DNA of 64,000 bases from Streptococcus mitis (lineage in GTDB: Bacteria > Bacillota > Bacilli > Lactobacillales > Streptococcaceae). The translations under genes and the position numbers were made by a program. Where the stretch lies: assembly GCF_002096845.1 (NCBI RefSeq), contig NZ_NCVK01000060.1:62001-126000 (forward strand). Reading direction: 5' to 3'. A model generated the notes under the pieces. It saw nothing but the letters and a program-made list of their open reading frames with translations, was not told where the DNA came from and did no database searches. Below are positions 1 to 9,492 of this stretch, piece by piece (the stretch's first letter is position 1; each line of letters begins with the position of its first letter).

Positions 1-2
1 AA

Positions 3-365
3 GTGCGCTCTTGGATTCCCAATTTCGTTAGCTTGACCTACCTGCAAAATCGAGGGGCAGCCTTTTCGATGTTACAAGATCAGCAGTTCTTATTCGCTGT
101 CATTACCCTGGTTGTCGTGGTAGGTGCCATTTGGTATCTACATAAACACATGGAGGACTCATTCTGGATGGTCTTGGGTTTGACCTTGATTATTGCAGGT
201 GGTCTTGGAAACTTTATTGACAGGGTCAGTCAGGGCTTTGTTGTGGATATGTTTCACTTAGACTTTATTAATTTTGCAATTTTCAATGTAGCGGATAGCT
301 ATCTGACGGTTGGAGTGATTATTTTATTGATTGCAATGCTAAAAGAGGAAATAAATGGAAATTAA
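3..365 (+). CDS. lspA: Lipoprotein signal peptidase (signal peptidase II), 5' end cut by window edge
   Basis: Membrane aspartyl protease that removes signal peptides from prolipoproteins after diacylglyceryl modification. Only the last 120 residues are present. The frame is open from base 3, so the first ~30 residues (first membrane helix) lie upstream; the family is usually ~150-160 residues. Visible are the conserved NRGAAF loop, three further hydrophobic helices, and the two catalytic-Asp motifs, GNFIDR and FNVADSYL. The gene overlaps the next one by 11 bases, so the two are translationally coupled, as usual for lspA-rluD in streptococci. The GTG at base 3 is an internal Val codon, not a start. 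Identification is firm. Confidence 0.95.
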   Translation: MRSWIPNFVSLTYLQNRGAAFSMLQDQQFLFAVITLVVVVGAIWYLHKHMEDSFWMVLGLTLIIAGGLGNFIDRVSQGFVVDMFHLDFINFAIFNVADSYLTVGVIILLIAMLKEEINGN

Positions 366-1242
366 AATTGAAACTGGTGGCCTGCGTCTAGATAAGGCTT
401 TGTCCGATTTGACAGAATTATCACGCAGTCTAGCGAATGAACAGATCAAATCAGGTCAGGTCTTGGTCAATGGTCAAGTCAAGAAAGCTAAATACACAGT
501 CCAAGAGGGTGATGTCGTCACTTATCATGTGCCAGAGCCAGAGGTCTTAGAGTATGTGGCTGAGGATATTCCGCTAGAAATAGTCTACCAAGATGAGGAT
601 GTGGCTGTCGTTAACAAACCTCAGGGCATGGTTGTGCATCCGAGTGCTGGTCATACTAGTGGAACCCTAGTAAATGCTCTTATGTATCATATTAAGGACT
701 TGTCTGGTATCAATGGGGTTCTGCGTCCAGGAATTGTTCACCGTATTGATAAGGATACGTCAGGTCTGCTCATGATTGCTAAAAACGATGAGGCGCATCT
801 AGCACTTGCCCAAGAACTCAAGGATAAAAAGTCTCTCCGTAAATATTGGGCGATTGTTCATGGAAATCTGCCCAATGATCGTGGTGTGATTGAAGCTCCG
901 ATTGGTCGTAGTGAAAAAGATCGTAAGAAACAGGCTGTGACTGCTAAAGGGAAGCCTGCAGTGACTCGTTTCCACGTTTTAGAACGCTTTGGTGATTATA
1001 GCTTAGTAGAGTTGCAACTGGAGACAGGGCGTACTCATCAAATCCGTGTTCACATGGCTTATATTGGCCATCCAGTTGCTGGTGATGAGGTCTATGGTCC
1101 ACGTAAGACTCTGAAAGGGCATGGGCAATTTCTTCATGCCAAGACTTTAGGTTTTACTCATCCGAGAACAGGTGAGATTTTGGAATTTACAGCAGATATC
1201 CCAGAGATATTTAAGGAAACATTAGAGAGACTGAGGAAGTAA
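355..1242 (+). CDS. rluD: RluA/RluD-family 23S rRNA pseudouridine synthase
   Basis: Converts specific uridines of 23S rRNA to pseudouridine. The 295-residue protein has an N-terminal S4-like RNA-binding domain (about residues 10-70, containing the SGQVLVNG turn) and a catalytic domain with the family signature [11 protein letters not shown], in which Asp132 is the predicted nucleophile. A later RTHQIRVH motif is also typical. The start overlaps the end of lspA, with an AGAGGA-like ribosome site inside lspA. The pce gene follows 2 bases after the stop. The exact uridines modified cannot be read from sequence, and RluD versus another RluA-type paralogue is a family-level call. Confidence 0.9.
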   Translation: MEIKIETGGLRLDKALSDLTELSRSLANEQIKSGQVLVNGQVKKAKYTVQEGDVVTYHVPEPEVLEYVAEDIPLEIVYQDEDVAVVNKPQGMVVHPSAGHTSGTLVNALMYHIKDLSGINGVLRPGIVHRIDKDTSGLLMIAKNDEAHLALAQELKDKKSLRKYWAIVHGNLPNDRGVIEAPIGRSEKDRKKQAVTAKGKPAVTRFHVLERFGDYSLVELQLETGRTHQIRVHMAYIGHPVAGDEVYGPRKTLKGHGQFLHAKTLGFTHPRTGEILEFTADIPEIFKETLERLRK

Positions 1243-1244
1243 GA

Positions 1245-3140
1245 ATGAAAAAGAAATTAACTAGTTTAGCACTTGTGGGCGCTTTTTTAGGCTTGTCATG
1301 GTATGGAAATGTTCAAGCTCAAGAAAGTTCAGGAAATAAAATTCACTTTATAAATGTTCATGAAGGTGGCAGTGATGCGATTATTCTTGAAAGCAATGGA
1401 CATTTTGCCATGGTGGATACAGGAGAGGATTATGATTTCCCAGACGGCAGTGATTCTCGTTATCCATGGAGACAGGGTATCAATACCACTTATAAGCATG
1501 TTCTAACAGATCGTGTCTTTCGTCGTTTGAAGGAATTGGGTGTCCCAAAGCTTGATTTTATTTTGGTAACACATACCCACAGTGACCATATTGGAAATGT
1601 TGATGAATTACTGTCTACCTATCCAGTTGACCGAGTCTATCTTAAGAAATATAGTGATAATCGTATTACTAAGCCTAAACGTCTTTGGGATAATCTGTAT
1701 GGCTATGATAAGGTTTTACAGACTGCCGCAGAAAAAGGTGTTTCAGTGATTCAAAACATCACACAAGGAGATGCTCATTTTCAGTTTGGGGACATGGATA
1801 TTCAGCTCTATAATTATGAAAATGAATATGATGAGAATGGAAATCTTAAACCTGTTTGGGATGATAATTCCAATTCCTTGATTAGTGTAGTAAAAGTCAA
1901 TGGCAAGAAAATTTATCTTGGGGGCGACTTAGATAATGTTCATGGAGCAGAAGACAAGTACGGTTCTCTCATTGGAAAAGTTGATTTGATGAAGTTTAAT
2001 CATCATTTAGATACAAAAAATTCTAATACAAAAAATTTTATAAGAAATTTGTCTCCTGAGATAATTGTTCAAACTTCTTCCTCACCAATTGGTTCGTATG
2101 ATAGCGGTGAAGAAATAAATAGGGAATATATTAGCTGGCTTGAATCAATGGGAATTCAACATATAAACGCAGCCAGCAAAGACTATGATGCGACAGTTTT
2201 TGATATTCGAAAAGACGGTTTTGTCAATATTTCAACATCCTACAAGCCGATTCCAAGTTTTCAAGCTGGTTGGCATAAAAGTGCTTATGGAAACTGGTGG
2301 TATCAAGCGCCTGATTCTACAGGAGAGTATGCTGTCGGTTGGAATGAAATTGAAGGTGAATGGTACTATTTTAATCAGAGGGGAATCCTGCTATATAATC
2401 AATGGAAAAAATGGAACAATCGTTGGTTCTATTTGACAGACTCTGGTGCTGCTGCTAAAAATTGGAAGAAAATCGCTGGAATCTGGTATTATTTCAACAA
2501 AGAAAACCAGATGGAAATTGGTTGGATTCAAGATAAAGAACAGTGGTATTATTTGGATGTTGATGGCTCTATGAAGACAGGTTGGCTTCAATATAAGGGG
2601 CAATGGTATTACTTTGCCCAATCAGGGGAAATGAAAACGGGCTGGGTAAAAGATAAAGAAACCTGGTACTATATGGATTCTACTGGTATCATGAAGACAG
2701 GCGAGATAGAAGTTTCTGGTCATCATTACTATCTAGAAGAATCAGGAGCTATGAAGCAAGGCTGGCTTAAAAAGGCAAATGATTGGTATTTCTACAAGGA
2801 AGATGGTTCGCGAGCTGTTGGTTGGATTAAAGACAAGGATAAATGGTACTTCTTGAAAGAAAATGGTCAATTACTTGTGAATGGTAAGACACCAGAAGGC
2901 TATACTGTTGATTCAAGTGGTGTCTGGTTAGTGGATGTTCCGGTAGAGAAATCTGTTACAACTAAAGTCACAAGTAATTCAGAAATTAAAGAATCTAGTG
3001 AAGTAGTGAAAAAGGATCTTGAAAATAAAGAAACGAGTCAACACGAAAGTATTACAAGTTCTTCAACTAGTCAAGATTTGACTTCTTCAACTTCACAAAG
3101 CTCTGAAACGAGAGCAAACAAATCGGAATCAGAACAGTAG
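1245..3140 (+). CDS. pce: Choline-binding phosphorylcholine esterase Pce/CbpE
   Basis: Surface enzyme that removes phosphorylcholine from cell-wall teichoic and lipoteichoic acid. The 631-residue protein has a signal peptide (residues 1-25, ending VQA). A metallo-beta-lactamase-fold domain follows with the zinc motif HTHSDH (H110, H112, D114, H115), GGDLD, and H253-H254. Then come about ten choline-binding repeats (roughly residues 340-560, GW..WYY pattern) and a Ser/Thr/Glu-rich tail. Mature numbering puts H253/H254 at 228/229, the known active-site pair. The next residue is Leu255, where I recall a third His in pneumococcal Pce. Residues ~265-305 also look unlike the pneumococcal version, while the choline-binding part is near identical. 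It begins 2 bases after rluD and ends at a terminator. Confidence 0.95.
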   Translation: MKKKLTSLALVGAFLGLSWYGNVQAQESSGNKIHFINVHEGGSDAIILESNGHFAMVDTGEDYDFPDGSDSRYPWRQGINTTYKHVLTDRVFRRLKELGVPKLDFILVTHTHSDHIGNVDELLSTYPVDRVYLKKYSDNRITKPKRLWDNLYGYDKVLQTAAEKGVSVIQNITQGDAHFQFGDMDIQLYNYENEYDENGNLKPVWDDNSNSLISVVKVNGKKIYLGGDLDNVHGAEDKYGSLIGKVDLMKFNHHLDTKNSNTKNFIRNLSPEIIVQTSSSPIGSYDSGEEINREYISWLESMGIQHINAASKDYDATVFDIRKDGFVNISTSYKPIPSFQAGWHKSAYGNWWYQAPDSTGEYAVGWNEIEGEWYYFNQRGILLYNQWKKWNNRWFYLTDSGAAAKNWKKIAGIWYYFNKENQMEIGWIQDKEQWYYLDVDGSMKTGWLQYKGQWYYFAQSGEMKTGWVKDKETWYYMDSTGIMKTGEIEVSGHHYYLEESGAMKQGWLKKANDWYFYKEDGSRAVGWIKDKDKWYFLKENGQLLVNGKTPEGYTVDSSGVWLVDVPVEKSVTTKVTSNSEIKESSEVVKKDLENKETSQHESITSSSTSQDLTSSTSQSSETRANKSESEQ

Positions 3141-3142
3141 TA

Positions 3143-3170
3143 AAAAAGAAGGTTTTAGGGCCTTCTTTTT
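3143..3170 (+). terminator. Intrinsic terminator after pce
   Basis: Perfect 10-bp inverted repeat AAAAAGAAGG / CCTTCTTTTT around an 8-base loop, ending in a T run. It separates the lspA-rluD-pce unit from proBAC. Confidence 0.85.
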
Positions 3171-3202
3171 CCTATCAACTCTTTTCTATTTCCTGCCATT
3201 CA

Positions 3203-3211
3203 TGTTATAAT
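3203..3211 (+). promoter_or_regulatory. Extended -10 promoter for proBAC
   Basis: TGTTATAAT is an extended -10 (TGn plus perfect TATAAT) lying 29 bases before the proB start; no good -35 is needed or seen. Confidence 0.7.
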
Positions 3212-3240
3212 GGATAAATATGAAGAATCGGAGTGAGACT

Positions 3241-4350
3241 ATGAAATACAAACGGATTGTCTTTAAGGTGGGGACTTCCTCTCTGACAAATGAGGATGGA
3301 AGTTTATCACGTAGTAAGGTAAAGGCTATTACCCAGCAGTTGGCTATGCTGCACGAGGCTGGTCATGAATTGATTTTGGTGTCGTCAGGTGCCATTGCTG
3401 CTGGTTTTGGAGCCTTAGGATTTAAAAAGCGTCCGACTAAGATTGCTGATAAACAGGCTTCAGCAGCGGTAGGGCAAGGGCTTTTGTTGGAAGAATACAC
3501 GACCAATCTTCTCTTGCGCCAAATCGTTTCTGCACAAATCTTGCTGACTCAGGATGATTTTGTGGATAAGCGCCGTTATAAAAATGCCCATCAGGCTTTG
3601 TCAGTTCTACTTAGCCGTGGGGCAATTCCTATCATCAATGAGAATGACAGTGTTGTTATTGATGAGCTCAAGGTTGGCGACAATGATACTCTGAGTGCAC
3701 AGGTAGCGGCCATGGTACAAGCAGATCTTTTGGTCCTCTTGACAGATGTGGACGGTCTTTATACTGGAAATCCTAATTCAGACCCAACTGCCAAACGTTT
3801 GGAGAAAATCGAGACTATCAATCGTGAGATTATTGATATGGCTGGTGGAGCTGGCTCGTCAAATGGGACTGGAGGCATGCTAACCAAAATCAAAGCTGCA
3901 ACTATTGCGACAGAATCAGGAGTTCCTGTTTATATCTGCTCATCCTTGAAGTCAGATGCTATAATTGAGGCAGCGGAGGAGACCAATGATGGTTCCTACT
4001 TTGTTGCTCAAGAGAAGGGACTTCGTACCCAGAAACAATGGCTGGCCTTTTATGCTCAGAGACAAGGTTCTATTTGGGTTGATAAAGGGGCTGCAGAAGC
4101 TCTCTCTCAACATGGCAAGAGTCTCCTTTTATCTGGTGTTGTTGAAGCAGAAGGCGCCTTTTCTTACGGTGATATTGTGACAGTATTTGACAAGGAAAGT
4201 GGGAAATCACTTGGAAAAGGACGCGTACAATTTGGAGCATCTGCTCTGGAGGATATGTTGCGTTCTCAAAAAGCCAAGGGTGTCTTGATTCACCGTGATG
4301 ACTGGATTTCCATTACTCCTGAAATCCAACTACTCTTTACAGAATTTTAG
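3241..4350 (+). CDS. proB: Glutamate 5-kinase
   Basis: First step of proline synthesis: ATP-dependent phosphorylation of glutamate to glutamyl 5-phosphate. The 369-residue protein has the amino-acid kinase fold (FKVGTSSL near the N terminus, [26 protein letters not shown]) followed by a C-terminal PUA domain from about residue 275. The ATG at 3241 is preferred over an upstream in-frame ATG at 3220 because a GGAG ribosome site at 3230 is correctly spaced for it, and because the family begins with the KRIVFKVG segment. First gene of a proB-proA-proC operon with 9- and 3-base gaps. Confidence 0.96.
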   Translation: MKYKRIVFKVGTSSLTNEDGSLSRSKVKAITQQLAMLHEAGHELILVSSGAIAAGFGALGFKKRPTKIADKQASAAVGQGLLLEEYTTNLLLRQIVSAQILLTQDDFVDKRRYKNAHQALSVLLSRGAIPIINENDSVVIDELKVGDNDTLSAQVAAMVQADLLVLLTDVDGLYTGNPNSDPTAKRLEKIETINREIIDMAGGAGSSNGTGGMLTKIKAATIATESGVPVYICSSLKSDAIIEAAEETNDGSYFVAQEKGLRTQKQWLAFYAQRQGSIWVDKGAAEALSQHGKSLLLSGVVEAEGAFSYGDIVTVFDKESGKSLGKGRVQFGASALEDMLRSQKAKGVLIHRDDWISITPEIQLLFTEF

Positions 4351-4359
4351 AGGTAAACT

Positions 4360-5622
4360 ATGGTAAGTACACAAGAACAATTTGAACAGGTACAGTCTGT
4401 TAAAAAATCGATCAACACTGCTAGTGAAGCAGTGAAAAACCAAGCCTTGCTAGCCATGGCTGATTACTTATTAGCAGCTACTGAGGAGATTTTAACGGCA
4501 AATGCCCTCGATATGGAAGCGGCCAAGGGGAAAATCTCGGATGTTATGTTGGATCGTCTTTATTTGGATGCAGGACGTATAGAAGCGATGGCAATTGGGA
4601 TTCATGAAGTGGTTGCTTTACCAGATCCAATCGGTGAAGTTTTAGAAACAAGTCAGCTTGAAAATGGTTTGGTTATCACAAAGAAACGTGTGGCTATGGG
4701 TGTTATCGGTATTATCTATGAAAGTCGTCCAAATGTGACGTCTGATGCGGCTGCTTTGGCTCTTAAAAGTGGAAATGCAGTTGTTCTTCGTAGTGGTAAG
4801 GATGCCTATCAAACAGCCCATGCCATTGTCACAGCCTTGAAGAAGGGATTGGAGACAACGACCATTCATCCAGATGTGATTCAACTAGTGGAAGATACTA
4901 GCCGTGAAAGTAGCTATGCTATGATGAAGGCCAAGGGATATCTAGACCTTCTCATTCCTCGTGGGGGGGCTGGTTTGATCAATGCAGTGGTTGAGAATGC
5001 TATCGTGCCTGTTATCGAGACAGGAACTGGGATTGTTCATGTTTATGTCGATAAGGACGCAGATGAAGATAAGGCTCTCTCTATTATCAACAATGCTAAA
5101 ACCAGTCGTCCTTCTGTTTGTAATGCCATGGAGGTTCTGCTTGTTCATGAAGACAAGGCAGCAAGCTTCCTTCCTCGTTTGGAGCAAGTGCTAGTTGTCG
5201 ATCGAAAAGAAGCTGGACTTGAACCGATTCAATTTCGTTTAGATGAAAAAGCTAGTCGATATATTTCTGGACAAGCAGCAGAGATCCAAGACTTTGACAC
5301 CGAGTTTTTAGACTATATCCTAGCGGTTAAGGTCGTTAGCAGTTTAGAAGAAGCGGTTGAGCATATTGAAACCCATAGTACCCATCATTCGGATGCTATT
5401 GTGACGGAAAGTGCTGAAGCTGCTGCTTACTTTACAGACCAAGTGGACTCGGCAGCAGTTTATGTCAATGCTTCAACGCGTTTCACCGATGGAGGTCAAT
5501 TTGGTCTGGGATGTGAAATGGGGATTTCTACTCAGAAATTGCATGCGCGTGGTCCAATGGGCTTGAAGGAATTGACCAGCTACAAGTATGTGGTTACTGG
5601 TGATGGGCAGATAAGGGAGTAA
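4360..5622 (+). CDS. proA: Gamma-glutamyl phosphate reductase
   Basis: Second step of proline synthesis: NADPH-dependent reduction of glutamyl 5-phosphate to the semialdehyde. The 420-residue protein is the usual length for this aldehyde-dehydrogenase-like family. Motifs include [18 protein letters not shown], the IPRGG loop, and the catalytic-cysteine segment [10 protein letters not shown], followed near the C terminus by [10 protein letters not shown] and GLGCEMG. Second gene of proBAC; the gaps on both sides are under 10 bases. Confidence 0.97.
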   Translation: MVSTQEQFEQVQSVKKSINTASEAVKNQALLAMADYLLAATEEILTANALDMEAAKGKISDVMLDRLYLDAGRIEAMAIGIHEVVALPDPIGEVLETSQLENGLVITKKRVAMGVIGIIYESRPNVTSDAAALALKSGNAVVLRSGKDAYQTAHAIVTALKKGLETTTIHPDVIQLVEDTSRESSYAMMKAKGYLDLLIPRGGAGLINAVVENAIVPVIETGTGIVHVYVDKDADEDKALSIINNAKTSRPSVCNAMEVLLVHEDKAASFLPRLEQVLVVDRKEAGLEPIQFRLDEKASRYISGQAAEIQDFDTEFLDYILAVKVVSSLEEAVEHIETHSTHHSDAIVTESAEAAAYFTDQVDSAAVYVNASTRFTDGGQFGLGCEMGISTQKLHARGPMGLKELTSYKYVVTGDGQIRE

Positions 5623-5625
5623 GAG

Positions 5626-6423
5626 ATGAAGATCGGATTTATCGGTTTGGGGAATATGGGGGCTAGTTTGGCTAAGTCTGTTTTTCAGGCTAAGACGGGT
5701 GATGACCTTCTCCTTGCCAATCGTAGTCAAGCCAAGGTAGATGCTTTCATTGCAGAATTTGGTGGTCAGGCTTCAAGCAATGAAGAAGTATTCGCAGAAG
5801 CAGATGTGATTTTTCTAGGAGTGAAGCCTGCACAGTTTTCAGACTTGCTTTCTCAATATCAGACTATCCTTGAAAAAAGAGAAAGCCTTCTTTTGATTTC
5901 CATGGCAGCTGGATTGACCTTGGAAAAACTGGCTAGTTTTCTGCCAAGTCAGCACCGAATTATTCGTATGATGCCAAATACCCCTGCCTCTATCGGGCAA
6001 GGAGTGATTAGTTATGCCTTGTCTTCTAATTGCAGGGCTGAGGACAGTGAGCTATTTTGTCAGCTTTTAGCCAAGGCTGGTCTCTTGGTTGAACTAGGAG
6101 AAGGCTTAATCGACGCAGCGACAGGTCTTGCAGGCTGTGGACCAGCCTTTGTCTATCTCTTTATTGAGGCCTTGGCAGATGCAGGTGTTCAGACGGGATT
6201 GCCACGAGAGACAGCATTGAAAATGGCGGCTCAAACTGTGGTAGGAGCTGGTCAATTGGTCTTAGAAAGCCAAGATCATCCTGGAGTATTGAAAGACCAA
6301 GTTTGTAGCCCTGGAGGTTCGACTATCGCTGGTGTAGCGAGTCTAGAAGCGCATGCTTTTCGAGGAACAGTCATGGATGCAGTTCATCAAGCCTACAAAC
6401 GAACACAAGAATTAGGTAAATAA
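5626..6423 (+). CDS. proC: Pyrroline-5-carboxylate reductase
   Basis: Last step of proline synthesis: NAD(P)H reduction of pyrroline-5-carboxylate to proline. The 265-residue protein begins with a Rossmann motif (IGFIGLGNMG). It has the family segment MMPNTPA near residue 110 and a C-terminal dimerisation part with CSPGGST. The start is 3 bases after proA. A hairpin with a weak T tract and a BOX element follow. Confidence 0.96.
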   Translation: MKIGFIGLGNMGASLAKSVFQAKTGDDLLLANRSQAKVDAFIAEFGGQASSNEEVFAEADVIFLGVKPAQFSDLLSQYQTILEKRESLLLISMAAGLTLEKLASFLPSQHRIIRMMPNTPASIGQGVISYALSSNCRAEDSELFCQLLAKAGLLVELGEGLIDAATGLAGCGPAFVYLFIEALADAGVQTGLPRETALKMAAQTVVGAGQLVLESQDHPGVLKDQVCSPGGSTIAGVASLEAHAFRGTVMDAVHQAYKRTQELGK

Positions 6424-6449
6424 GAGGTAGTTTTATCTGCCTCTTTTAT
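6422..6449 (+). terminator. Probable terminator after proC
   Basis: A 9-bp stem (AAGAGGTAG / CTGCCTCTT, one wobble) starts inside the proC stop region and ends in TTTTAT. The T tract is modest, so termination may be incomplete. Confidence 0.6.
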
Positions 6450-6457
6450 GGTGGTTG

Positions 6458-6571
6458 ATACTCTTCGAAAATCTCTTCAAACTGCGTCAGCTTCCATCTG
6501 CAACCTCAAAACAGTGTTTTGAGCAACTTGCGGCTAGCTTCCTAGTTTGCTCTTTGATTTTCATTGAGTAT
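6458..6571 (+). repeat. BOX element (boxA-boxC, no boxB)
   Basis: Recognisable pneumococcal BOX repeat. The left end is ATACTCTTCGAAAATCTC (boxA) and the right end is TTTGATTTTCATTGAGTAT (boxC). The inner palindromic CAAAACAGTGTTTTG and the GCGGCTAGCTTCCTAG segment are also present. No boxB unit is inserted, and the boxA inner end is degenerate. It sits between proC and tmk. BOX elements are non-autonomous repeats of S. pneumoniae and close relatives, which supports the species-group call. Confidence 0.9.
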
Positions 6572-6613
6572 GAAATGAGAAGACAAAAAGATTGTCACAA
6601 ACTCCTATTTTTT

Positions 6614-6622
6614 TGATAGAAT
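6614..6622 (+). promoter_or_regulatory. Extended -10 promoter for tmk
   Basis: TGATAGAAT about 30 bases before tmk. A TTGTCA lies 19 bases upstream of the hexamer, a longer spacer than ideal. Confidence 0.5.
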
Positions 6623-6651
6623 AGAAGTAGTAAAAAAGAAATGAGTTAGAC

Positions 6652-7290
6652 ATGTCAAAAGGATTTTTAGTCTCTCTTGAGGGACCAGAGGGAGCAGGAA
6701 AGACCAGTGTTTTAGAGGCTCTGCTCCCAATTCTAGAGGAAAAAGGGGTAGAGGTGCTGACGACTCGTGAACCTGGTGGAGTCTTGATTGGGGAGAAGAT
6801 TCGGGAAGTGATTTTGGACCCAAGTCATACTCAGATGGATGCTAAAACAGAACTCCTTCTCTATATCGCCAGTCGCAGACAGCACTTGGTGGAAAAAGTT
6901 CTCCCTGCCCTTGAAGCTGGCAAGTTGGTCATTATGGACCGCTTCATCGATAGTTCTCTTGCTTATCAGGGATTTGGCCGTGGTTTGGACATTGGTGCCA
7001 TTAATTGGCTCAATCAGTTTGCGACAGATGACCTTAAACCCGATTTGACACTCTATTTTGACATCGAGGTGGAAGAAGGGCTGGCTCGTATTGCTGCTAA
7101 TAGTGACCGCGAGGTCAATCGTTTGGATTTGGAAGGTTTGGACTTGCATAAAAAAGTTCGTAAAGGCTATCTTTCTCTCCTGGAAAAAGAAGGAAATCGC
7201 ATTGTCAAGATTGATGCGAGTCTTCCTTTGGACCAAGTTGTGGAAACGACCAAGGCTGTCTTATTTGATAGAATGGGATTAGCTAAATGA
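6652..7290 (+). CDS. tmk: Thymidylate kinase
   Basis: Phosphorylates dTMP to dTDP for DNA synthesis. The 212-residue protein has the P-loop [10 protein letters not shown] near residue 11, TREPGG (substrate-binding segment) and the [12 protein letters not shown] motif near residue 90. It overlaps holB by four bases (ATGA), so the two are coupled. First gene of the tmk-holB-yabA-rsmI cluster, a common firmicute arrangement. Confidence 0.97.
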   Translation: MSKGFLVSLEGPEGAGKTSVLEALLPILEEKGVEVLTTREPGGVLIGEKIREVILDPSHTQMDAKTELLLYIASRRQHLVEKVLPALEAGKLVIMDRFIDSSLAYQGFGRGLDIGAINWLNQFATDDLKPDLTLYFDIEVEEGLARIAANSDREVNRLDLEGLDLHKKVRKGYLSLLEKEGNRIVKIDASLPLDQVVETTKAVLFDRMGLAK

Positions 7291-8177
7291 AACAAGATCA
7301 ACTAAAGGTCTGGCAGCCAGATCAGTTTGACCGCTTTGTCCGTATCCTAGAACAAGACCAGCTCAATCATGCCTATCTCTTTTCAGGTTTCTTTGGAAGC
7401 TTGGAAATGGCGCAATTTTTAGCTAAGAGCCTCTTTTGTACGGATAAAGTAGGTGTGTTGCCATGTGAGAAATGCCGAAATTGTAAGCTGATTGAACAGG
7501 GAGAATTTCCCGATGTCACCTTGATTAAGCCAGTCAATCAGGTTATTAAGACAGAACGCATTCGGGAATTGGTGGGACAATTTTCCCAAGCAGGGATTGA
7601 AAGCCAGCAGCAGGTCTTTATTATCGAGCAAGCTGAGAAAATGCATCCTAATGCAGCCAATTCTCTGCTCAAGGTCATCGAAGAACCCCAGAGTGAGGTT
7701 TATATTTTCTTCTTGACCAGCGATGAGGAAAAGATCTTACCAACCATCCGCAGTCGGACGCAGATTTTCCACTTTAAAAAACAAGAAGAGAAGCTCATCT
7801 TGCTCTTAGAACAAATGGGACTGGTTAAGAAAAAAGCGACTCTCCTAGCTCAGTTTAGTCAATCGCGAGCTGAAGCAGAAAAGTTGGCTAATCAGGCAGG
7901 TTTTTGGACCTTGGTCGATGAAAGTGAACGCCTGCTGACTTGGTTAGTGGCTAAGAAAAAAGAAAGTTATCTGCAAGTTGCCAAACTAGCTAGCTTGGCA
8001 GATGACAAGGAAAAACAAGATCAGGTTTTACGGATTTTTGAAGTTCTCTGTGGACAAGATATCCTACAAGCAAGAGTAAGGGTGATTCTACAAGATTTGC
8101 TAGAAGCTAGAAAAATGTGGCAGGCTAATGTCAGCTTTCAAAATGCCATGGAATATCTGATCTTGAAAGAAATATAA
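7287..8177 (+). CDS. holB: DNA polymerase III delta-prime subunit
   Basis: Clamp-loader subunit that helps load the beta sliding clamp. The 296-residue protein shows the family zinc-binding segment CEKCRNCK (around residues 57-64), [21 protein letters not shown], and the SRTQIF segment. It lacks a canonical P-loop, as expected for delta-prime. The ATG overlaps the tmk stop. Confidence 0.94.
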   Translation: MKQDQLKVWQPDQFDRFVRILEQDQLNHAYLFSGFFGSLEMAQFLAKSLFCTDKVGVLPCEKCRNCKLIEQGEFPDVTLIKPVNQVIKTERIRELVGQFSQAGIESQQQVFIIEQAEKMHPNAANSLLKVIEEPQSEVYIFFLTSDEEKILPTIRSRTQIFHFKKQEEKLILLLEQMGLVKKKATLLAQFSQSRAEAEKLANQAGFWTLVDESERLLTWLVAKKKESYLQVAKLASLADDKEKQDQVLRIFEVLCGQDILQARVRVILQDLLEARKMWQANVSFQNAMEYLILKEI

Positions 8178-8216
8178 ACTCAAAAATGAATGATAAAGAA
8201 AGGAAAGGGCTGTTTT

Positions 8217-8534
8217 ATGGATAAAAAAGAATTATTTGACGCGCTGGATGATTTTTCCCAACAGTTATTGGTAACCTTGGCCGATGTGGAAGCCATCAAG
8301 AAAAATCTCAAGAGCCTGGTAGAGGAAAATACAGCTCTTCGCTTGGAAAATAGTAAGTTGCGCGAACGCTTAGGTGAGGTGGAAGCAGACGCTCCTGTCA
8401 AGGCTAAGCATGTTCGTGAAAGTGTCCGTCGAATTTATAAAGATGGTTTTCACGTATGTAATGATTTTTATGGACAACGTCGAGAGCAGGATGAGGAATG
8501 TATGTTCTGTGACGAGTTGTTATACAGGGAGTAG
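8217..8534 (+). CDS. yabA: Replication initiation control protein YabA
   Basis: Regulator known in Bacillus to bind DnaA and the sliding clamp and so restrain initiation. The 105-residue protein has an N-terminal leucine-rich coiled coil (about residues 3-55) and a C-terminal zinc-binding part, with HVC near residue 81 and CMFC near residue 97. The ATG at 8217 is chosen over an in-frame upstream start at 8190 because AAAGGAAAGGG sits just before it and the coiled coil starts directly after. It lies between holB and rsmI; the rsmI start is 2 bases after its stop. Confidence 0.92.
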   Translation: MDKKELFDALDDFSQQLLVTLADVEAIKKNLKSLVEENTALRLENSKLRERLGEVEADAPVKAKHVRESVRRIYKDGFHVCNDFYGQRREQDEECMFCDELLYRE

Positions 8535-8536
8535 GC

Positions 8537-9406
8537 ATGCAGATTCAAAAAAGTTTTAAGGGGCAGTCTCCCTACGGCAAGCTGTACCTAGTGGCAACGC
8601 CGATTGGCAATTTAGATGATATGACCTTTCGAGCTATTCAGACCTTGAAAGAGGTGAACTGGATTGCGGCTGAGGACACGCGCAATACAGGGCTTCTGCT
8701 CAAGCATTTTGACATTTCTACCAAGCAGATTAGTTTTCATGAGCACAATGCCAAGGAAAAGATTCCTGATTTGATTGGTTTCTTGAAAGCAGGGCAAAGT
8801 ATTGCTCAGGTATCCGACGCGGGTCTGCCTAGTATCTCAGACCCTGGTCATGATTTGGTTAAGGCAGCCATTGGGGAAGAAATTGCTGTTGTCACTGTTC
8901 CAGGTGCCTCTGCAGGAATTTCTGCCTTGATTGCCAGTGGTTTAGCGCCACAGCCACATATCTTTTACGGCTTTTTACCGAGAAAATCAGGCCAGCAAAA
9001 GCAATTTTTCGACTCGAAAAAAGACTATCCAGAAACTCAGATTTTCTACGAATCGCCCCATCGTGTAGCAGATACATTGGAAAATATGCTAGAAGTCTAC
9101 GGTGATCGCTCGGTCGTCTTGGTCAGGGAATTGACCAAAATTTATGAAGAATACCAACGAGGCAGGATTTCAGAACTACTTGAAAACATATCTGAAACAC
9201 CACTCAAGGGAGAATGCCTTCTGATTGTTGAAGGTGCCAGCCAAGATGTGGAGGAAAAGGACGAGGAAGATTTGTTCTTAGAAATCCAAGCTCGTATCCA
9301 GCAAGGCATGAAGAAAAATCAAGCTATTAAGGAAGTTGCTAAGTTTTACCAGTGGAATAAAAGCCAGCTCTATGCTGCCTACCACGATTGGGAAGAAAAG
9401 CAATAA
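8537..9406 (+). CDS. rsmI: 16S rRNA 2'-O-ribose methyltransferase RsmI
   Basis: SAM-dependent enzyme that 2'-O-methylates C1402 of 16S rRNA, a site in the decoding centre. The 289-residue tetrapyrrole-methylase-fold protein shows the family motifs LVATPIGNLDD, AAEDTRNT, SDAGLPSISDPG and YGFLPRK. Last gene of the tmk cluster; a terminator follows directly. Confidence 0.95.
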   Translation: MQIQKSFKGQSPYGKLYLVATPIGNLDDMTFRAIQTLKEVNWIAAEDTRNTGLLLKHFDISTKQISFHEHNAKEKIPDLIGFLKAGQSIAQVSDAGLPSISDPGHDLVKAAIGEEIAVVTVPGASAGISALIASGLAPQPHIFYGFLPRKSGQQKQFFDSKKDYPETQIFYESPHRVADTLENMLEVYGDRSVVLVRELTKIYEEYQRGRISELLENISETPLKGECLLIVEGASQDVEEKDEEDLFLEIQARIQQGMKKNQAIKEVAKFYQWNKSQLYAAYHDWEEKQ

Positions 9407-9418
9407 AACGACTAAACA

Positions 9419-9446
9419 GGGAAGTTTGCCTTCTTCCCTTTTTTTG
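9419..9446 (+). terminator. Intrinsic terminator after rsmI
   Basis: GGGAAG / CTTCCC stem followed by seven or more T residues. The next promoter overlaps the end of the T run. Confidence 0.8.
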
Positions 9447-9453
9447 TTATACT
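9445..9453 (+). promoter_or_regulatory. Extended -10 promoter upstream of the 49-bp array and trmFO
   Basis: TGTTATACT, directly after the rsmI terminator. It is the only clear promoter before trmFO. If used, it gives trmFO an untranslated leader of roughly 530 bases containing the whole tandem array. Confidence 0.6.
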
Positions 9454-9492
9454 AGTAGAAGAAAAAATAGAAAGATTTGTGGGAGTGAAAAA

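Noticed and set aside
6733..7236. 167-codon frame antisense to tmk
   Set aside because: Mirror of a conserved gene, no family match, no start signals.
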